Shown here: piece by piece, positions 61,415 to 64,000 of the stretch
Layout: each line of letters starts with the position of its first letter
Numbering within the stretch: the stretch's first letter is position 1
Assembly: GCF_004366635.1 (NCBI RefSeq)
Contig: NZ_SORN01000009.1
Coordinates: forward strand, 1-64,000
Direction of reading: 5' to 3'
DNA: 64,000 bases
DNA from: Roseinatronobacter bogoriensis DSM 18756
GTDB lineage: Bacteria > Pseudomonadota > Alphaproteobacteria > Rhodobacterales > Rhodobacteraceae
Position numbers and translations under genes: made by a program
The notes under the pieces: model-generated
Database searches by the model: none
What the model was told of the DNA's origin: nothing
Seen by the model: the letters and a program-made list of their open reading frames with translations, nothing else

Positions 61415-62317
61415 TCAGGTATCACGGTTTCGAGGATTGGTTGCAACGGTACCCATTGCCCGTCGAAGCACGCCCCCCGATTGGTCAAGTGCAGCGTTCG
61501 CTTGCACAGGGCTTTCCCCAAGGGCAACAAGAACGGCAGGCTTGATGCGCCAATCGGCTTGCTCAAGGGCGGCTTGCGCCACATGGTCCGAAACCCCTGC
61601 AATTCGCGCAACCATGTCGCGGGCGCGGGCGCGCAGTTTCGCGTTCTGGGGGCGCATATCGACCATCAGCCCGTCATGCACATGCCCTAAACGCACCATG
61701 ATCTGCGTAGACAGCATATTCAGCACAACCTTTTGCGCAGTGCCTGCCTTCATCCGGGTAGAGCCTGCGACGACTTCGGCGCCTGTTTCCACTAAGACTG
61801 CGTAACGTGCGGCCCTTAGCAATGCGGTGTCCGGGTTGCAGGCGATGCCGAGAGTCAAGGCACCTGCGGCACCTGCGGCTTCCAGTGCGGCGACGGTGAA
61901 AGGGGTGCGCCCGCTGGCAGCAAGACCGATCACCAGATCATTTGGCGACAATTCAGCCGCTGCTACCTGCGCGCGCGCAGACGCGGTGTCATCTTCGGCA
62001 CCCTCAACGCTTTGCATAAGGGCCTTTGGCCCGCCTGCAATCAAGTAAACTGTTCGCGTGTCGGGCCAGTTGAATGTGGGGCCAAGTTCTGTGCCATCCT
62101 GCACCGCGATGCGGATAGATGTGCCCGCCCCGACATAGACCAGACGCCCGCCCGCCCTCAGTCCGGGCAATGCCCCTTCGACCGCCTCGGCTAGTACAGG
62201 CAGCGCAGGACGAATGCTTTCGACTGCCGCAAGCTGGCTTTCCCATATGGCGGCAAGCGCGGTCTGGCTGTCCCAACTGTCAAGCATGCGGTAGCGTGGG
62301 TCAGCGAGTTCTGTCAT
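61415..62317 (-). CDS. murQ: N-acetylmuramic acid 6-phosphate etherase
   Basis: A 300-residue SIS-domain lyase splitting MurNAc-6-P into GlcNAc-6-P and D-lactate, for peptidoglycan recycling. RLVYVGAGTSIRIAVQDGTELGPTF, IGLAASGRTPFTVAALE, VVAGSTRMKAGTAQKVVLNMLST, and GVSDHVAQAALEQADWRIKPAVL. The glycine-serine GTS and TRMKAGTAQK motifs are intact. Confidence 0.93.
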   Translation of the reverse strand: MTELADPRYRMLDSWDSQTALAAIWESQLAAVESIRPALPVLAEAVEGALPGLRAGGRLVYVGAGTSIRIAVQDGTELGPTFNWPDTRTVYLIAGGPKALMQSVEGAEDDTASARAQVAAAELSPNDLVIGLAASGRTPFTVAALEAAGAAGALTLGIACNPDTALLRAARYAVLVETGAEVVAGSTRMKAGTAQKVVLNMLSTQIMVRLGHVHDGLMVDMRPQNAKLRARARDMVARIAGVSDHVAQAALEQADWRIKPAVLVALGESPVQANAALDQSGGVLRRAMGTVATNPRNRDT

Positions 62318-62489
62318 CGGGATGGCCTTTGTACTTCATGGAACGCGCTGTGTATGTGTCGCTTGTCTGACCTTATCAAGCCCCGCCCTGCTTGGAAATC
62401 GGCCCGACGCAACCGGGCTATCCCTCAATGTGCAAAAACACCTTTTCATCCGTGTTTTTTTTGGCATGTGTGATGGCCAAGGGGGAAAG

Positions 62490-63362
62490 ATGCGGATTTA
62501 TATCGGGCTGGATGGTGGTGGGTCTGGCTGCCGCGCGCAGGTTGAGTTGGCAGATGGGCGCAGGGGCGCGGTTCTGACCGGTGGCCCGGCGAATGTCGCC
62601 ACTGACTTTGATGGCGCATTGCGCGCGGTATCGGACCTGCTGGGGCGGTGCATTGCGCAGGCAGACACTCACGCGCGGCTTCAGCCCATCATCGCGCTGG
62701 GCCTTGCAGGCGCGACAGAGTCCGGGGCAATCGCGCAGATCAAGGCGCGCTTGCCGTACCCAGATCTGGAGATCGTCGGTGACATCGAGATTGCGTTGAT
62801 GGGGGCATTTCCACGATCCGATGGGATCGTGATGGCTGTCGGCACGGGGTCTGTCGTGGCGCGGAAAGCGGCGGGTACTGTACAGCGCCTCGGCGGTTAT
62901 GGTTTGGTGCTTGGCGATAACGGAAGCGGCGCATGGATCGGGCGAGAGGCGCTTCGACATAGCCTGTTGGCACATGATGGTCTGGCCGAGTCTGGCAGTT
63001 TGACCGATCTTGTCTGGGCGCGATACGGCTCAGTGCAGAAAATGATCGGCTTTGCCGCAACAGCGCGCCCTGCCGATTTCGCAGCCCTTGCCCCGCTTGT
63101 GCTGGAACAGGCGCAAGCGCATTGTCCGGTTGCCGGGGCAATTCTGGATGCGTCATCCCGCTATCTGCGCGGTGTAATCCGGCAATTGCAGGCAGGTCAC
63201 CCCGATTTGCCGGTGGCCGCGCTGGGTGGCTTGGGGCCTGCCCTGCTGGCGCGTATGATAGGGCAAGGCAGTGCGGATTTGCACTGCACAGAGCCAGCGG
63301 GAACACCCCTCGACGGCGCTTTATGGTATGCGCGTCGGTGTGAACAGAGGAAGTTGCCATGA
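62490..63362 (+). CDS. BadF/BadG-type N-acetylglucosamine kinase-like protein
   Basis: A 290-residue ASKHA kinase: IYIGLDGGGSGCRAQV (phosphate 1), ALGLAGATESG, VGDIEIALMGAF, and GIVMAVGTGSVVA with GLVLGDNGSGAWIGREAL. Relatives phosphorylate GlcNAc or MurNAc-related sugars. ATG 62490 has GGGGGAAA upstream; the frame from 62322 is an extension. Coupled to nagA by ATGA. It is divergent from murQ. Confidence 0.85.
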   Translation: MRIYIGLDGGGSGCRAQVELADGRRGAVLTGGPANVATDFDGALRAVSDLLGRCIAQADTHARLQPIIALGLAGATESGAIAQIKARLPYPDLEIVGDIEIALMGAFPRSDGIVMAVGTGSVVARKAAGTVQRLGGYGLVLGDNGSGAWIGREALRHSLLAHDGLAESGSLTDLVWARYGSVQKMIGFAATARPADFAALAPLVLEQAQAHCPVAGAILDASSRYLRGVIRQLQAGHPDLPVAALGGLGPALLARMIGQGSADLHCTEPAGTPLDGALWYARRCEQRKLP

Positions 63363-64000
63363 CCCTTGTGCTGAAAGCTGCGCAGGTTTTTGACGGCACG
63401 CAAATGCACGCGCATGCGCATGTTGTGCTGGACAGCCGGGGGCGGGTTGCCGCGCTTTTGAGCGATGCGGCAGATATCCCCGATGATGCCGATGTGCAGG
63501 ATTTGGGCAATGTTGTGCTGGCACCGGGCATGGTTGATGTGCAGGTGAACGGTGGCGCGGGCGAGATGGTCGGCGCGCTGACCGATGTGGCGCAGCTTGG
63601 TCGTATTTGTGCCGCGCATACTGCACTTGGGGCCAGTGCCATATTGCCCACATTGATCACAAACACGCCAGAGGTAACGCGTCAGGTCATTGATGCTGGC
63701 CGCGCCGCTGCGCGTGAGGGGGTCAAGGGTTTTGCGGGGTTGCACTTGGAGGGGCCACATCTGGACCCCGCCCGCAAGGGTGCCCATGATGCGCAACTGA
63801 TCCGCCCGATGCAGGACCGCGATCTGTCAGAATTGCTGTCCGCGGCCCAAGACCTGCCTGCCTTGATGGTCACCCTTGCACCCGAAGCCGTGACGCTGGA
63901 CCAGATCAGTCAGCTTGCGCGCGCAGGTGTGATTGTCAGCCTTGGGCATACGGGGTGCAGTGCATCAGATGCGCAGCGCGCATATGATGCCGGCGCGCGC
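63359..64000 (+). CDS. nagA: N-acetylglucosamine-6-phosphate deacetylase, 3' end cut by window
   Basis: 214 codons are present and run off the window edge. Translation gives LAPGMVDVQVNGGAGEMVG, then ILPTLITNTPEVTRQVI, FAGLHLEGPHLDPARKGAHD and SLGHTGCSASDAQRAYDAGAR, which are NagA blocks including the HLEGPHL metal motif. The enzyme deacetylates GlcNAc-6-P. Its start overlaps the preceding kinase stop. With murQ this gives MurNAc-6-P to GlcNAc-6-P to GlcN-6-P. Confidence 0.92.
   Translation, partial: MTLVLKAAQVFDGTQMHAHAHVVLDSRGRVAALLSDAADIPDDADVQDLGNVVLAPGMVDVQVNGGAGEMVGALTDVAQLGRICAAHTALGASAILPTLITNTPEVTRQVIDAGRAAAREGVKGFAGLHLEGPHLDPARKGAHDAQLIRPMQDRDLSELLSAAQDLPALMVTLAPEAVTLDQISQLARAGVIVSLGHTGCSASDAQRAYDAGAR

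Noticed and set aside
1..64000. CRISPR array
   Set aside because: No regularly spaced direct repeats were seen; the repeats found are dispersed or palindromic.

Overview
The window looks like a chromosomal segment of a GC-rich alphaproteobacterium of the order Rhodobacterales (Rhodobacteraceae/Paracoccaceae type). This rests on the gene order parB-parA-rsmG-mnmG-mnmE-rho-hemJ / maf-aroE-coaE-dnaQ / secB-fxsA / tim44-smr, on protein features typical of that group, and on a Rhodobacterales-style intergenic repeat. I ran no database searches; names rest on motif and family recognition.

Layout. (1) 1-7808: the right part of an integrated phage-like element. It has a divergent pair of ribbon-helix-helix regulators around three matching palindromes, small phage-type genes, a tail tape measure gene, a fused prohead protease/major capsid gene, an HTH gene that runs deep into a tyrosine integrase gene, and a right attachment site made of the 3' part of a tRNA-Pro(CGG) gene. 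The intact tRNA and the rest of the element should lie left of the window. (2) 7809-11231: a worn junction zone with a DUF599 membrane protein, an internally deleted IS630-type transposase, a thioesterase and a Tat-exported DUF882 protein. (3) 11395-15774: a three-gene demethylation operon (OYE-type demethylase, Rieske oxygenase, ferredoxin reductase), probably for glycine betaine or a related N-methyl compound. (4) 15785-25391: a membrane PilZ protein, msrA, a ribokinase-family gene, maeB, mutS, grpE and hrcA. (5) 25527-45026: the origin region. Two perfect parS sites (30703, 32599) lie near a probable oriC between hemJ and maf (35768-36147). The genes nearest the origin point away from it on both sides (rho to parB leftward, maf to dnaQ rightward). 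(6) 45151-60288: a UbiB-family kinase, an RND efflux pair, the TPR/bamB/der cluster, a Fur-family regulator, thiBPQ under a TPP riboswitch, and aroC. (7) 60429-64000: amino-sugar and peptidoglycan salvage (dgoK-like kinase, murQ, a BadF-type sugar kinase, and the start of nagA, cut by the window edge).

The points most worth a second look are the phage-like element, the parS sites built into gene starts, the probable oriC, a four-copy dispersed hairpin repeat, a 20-bp-arm perfect inverted repeat upstream of tgt, and an RND permease with extra membrane segments.
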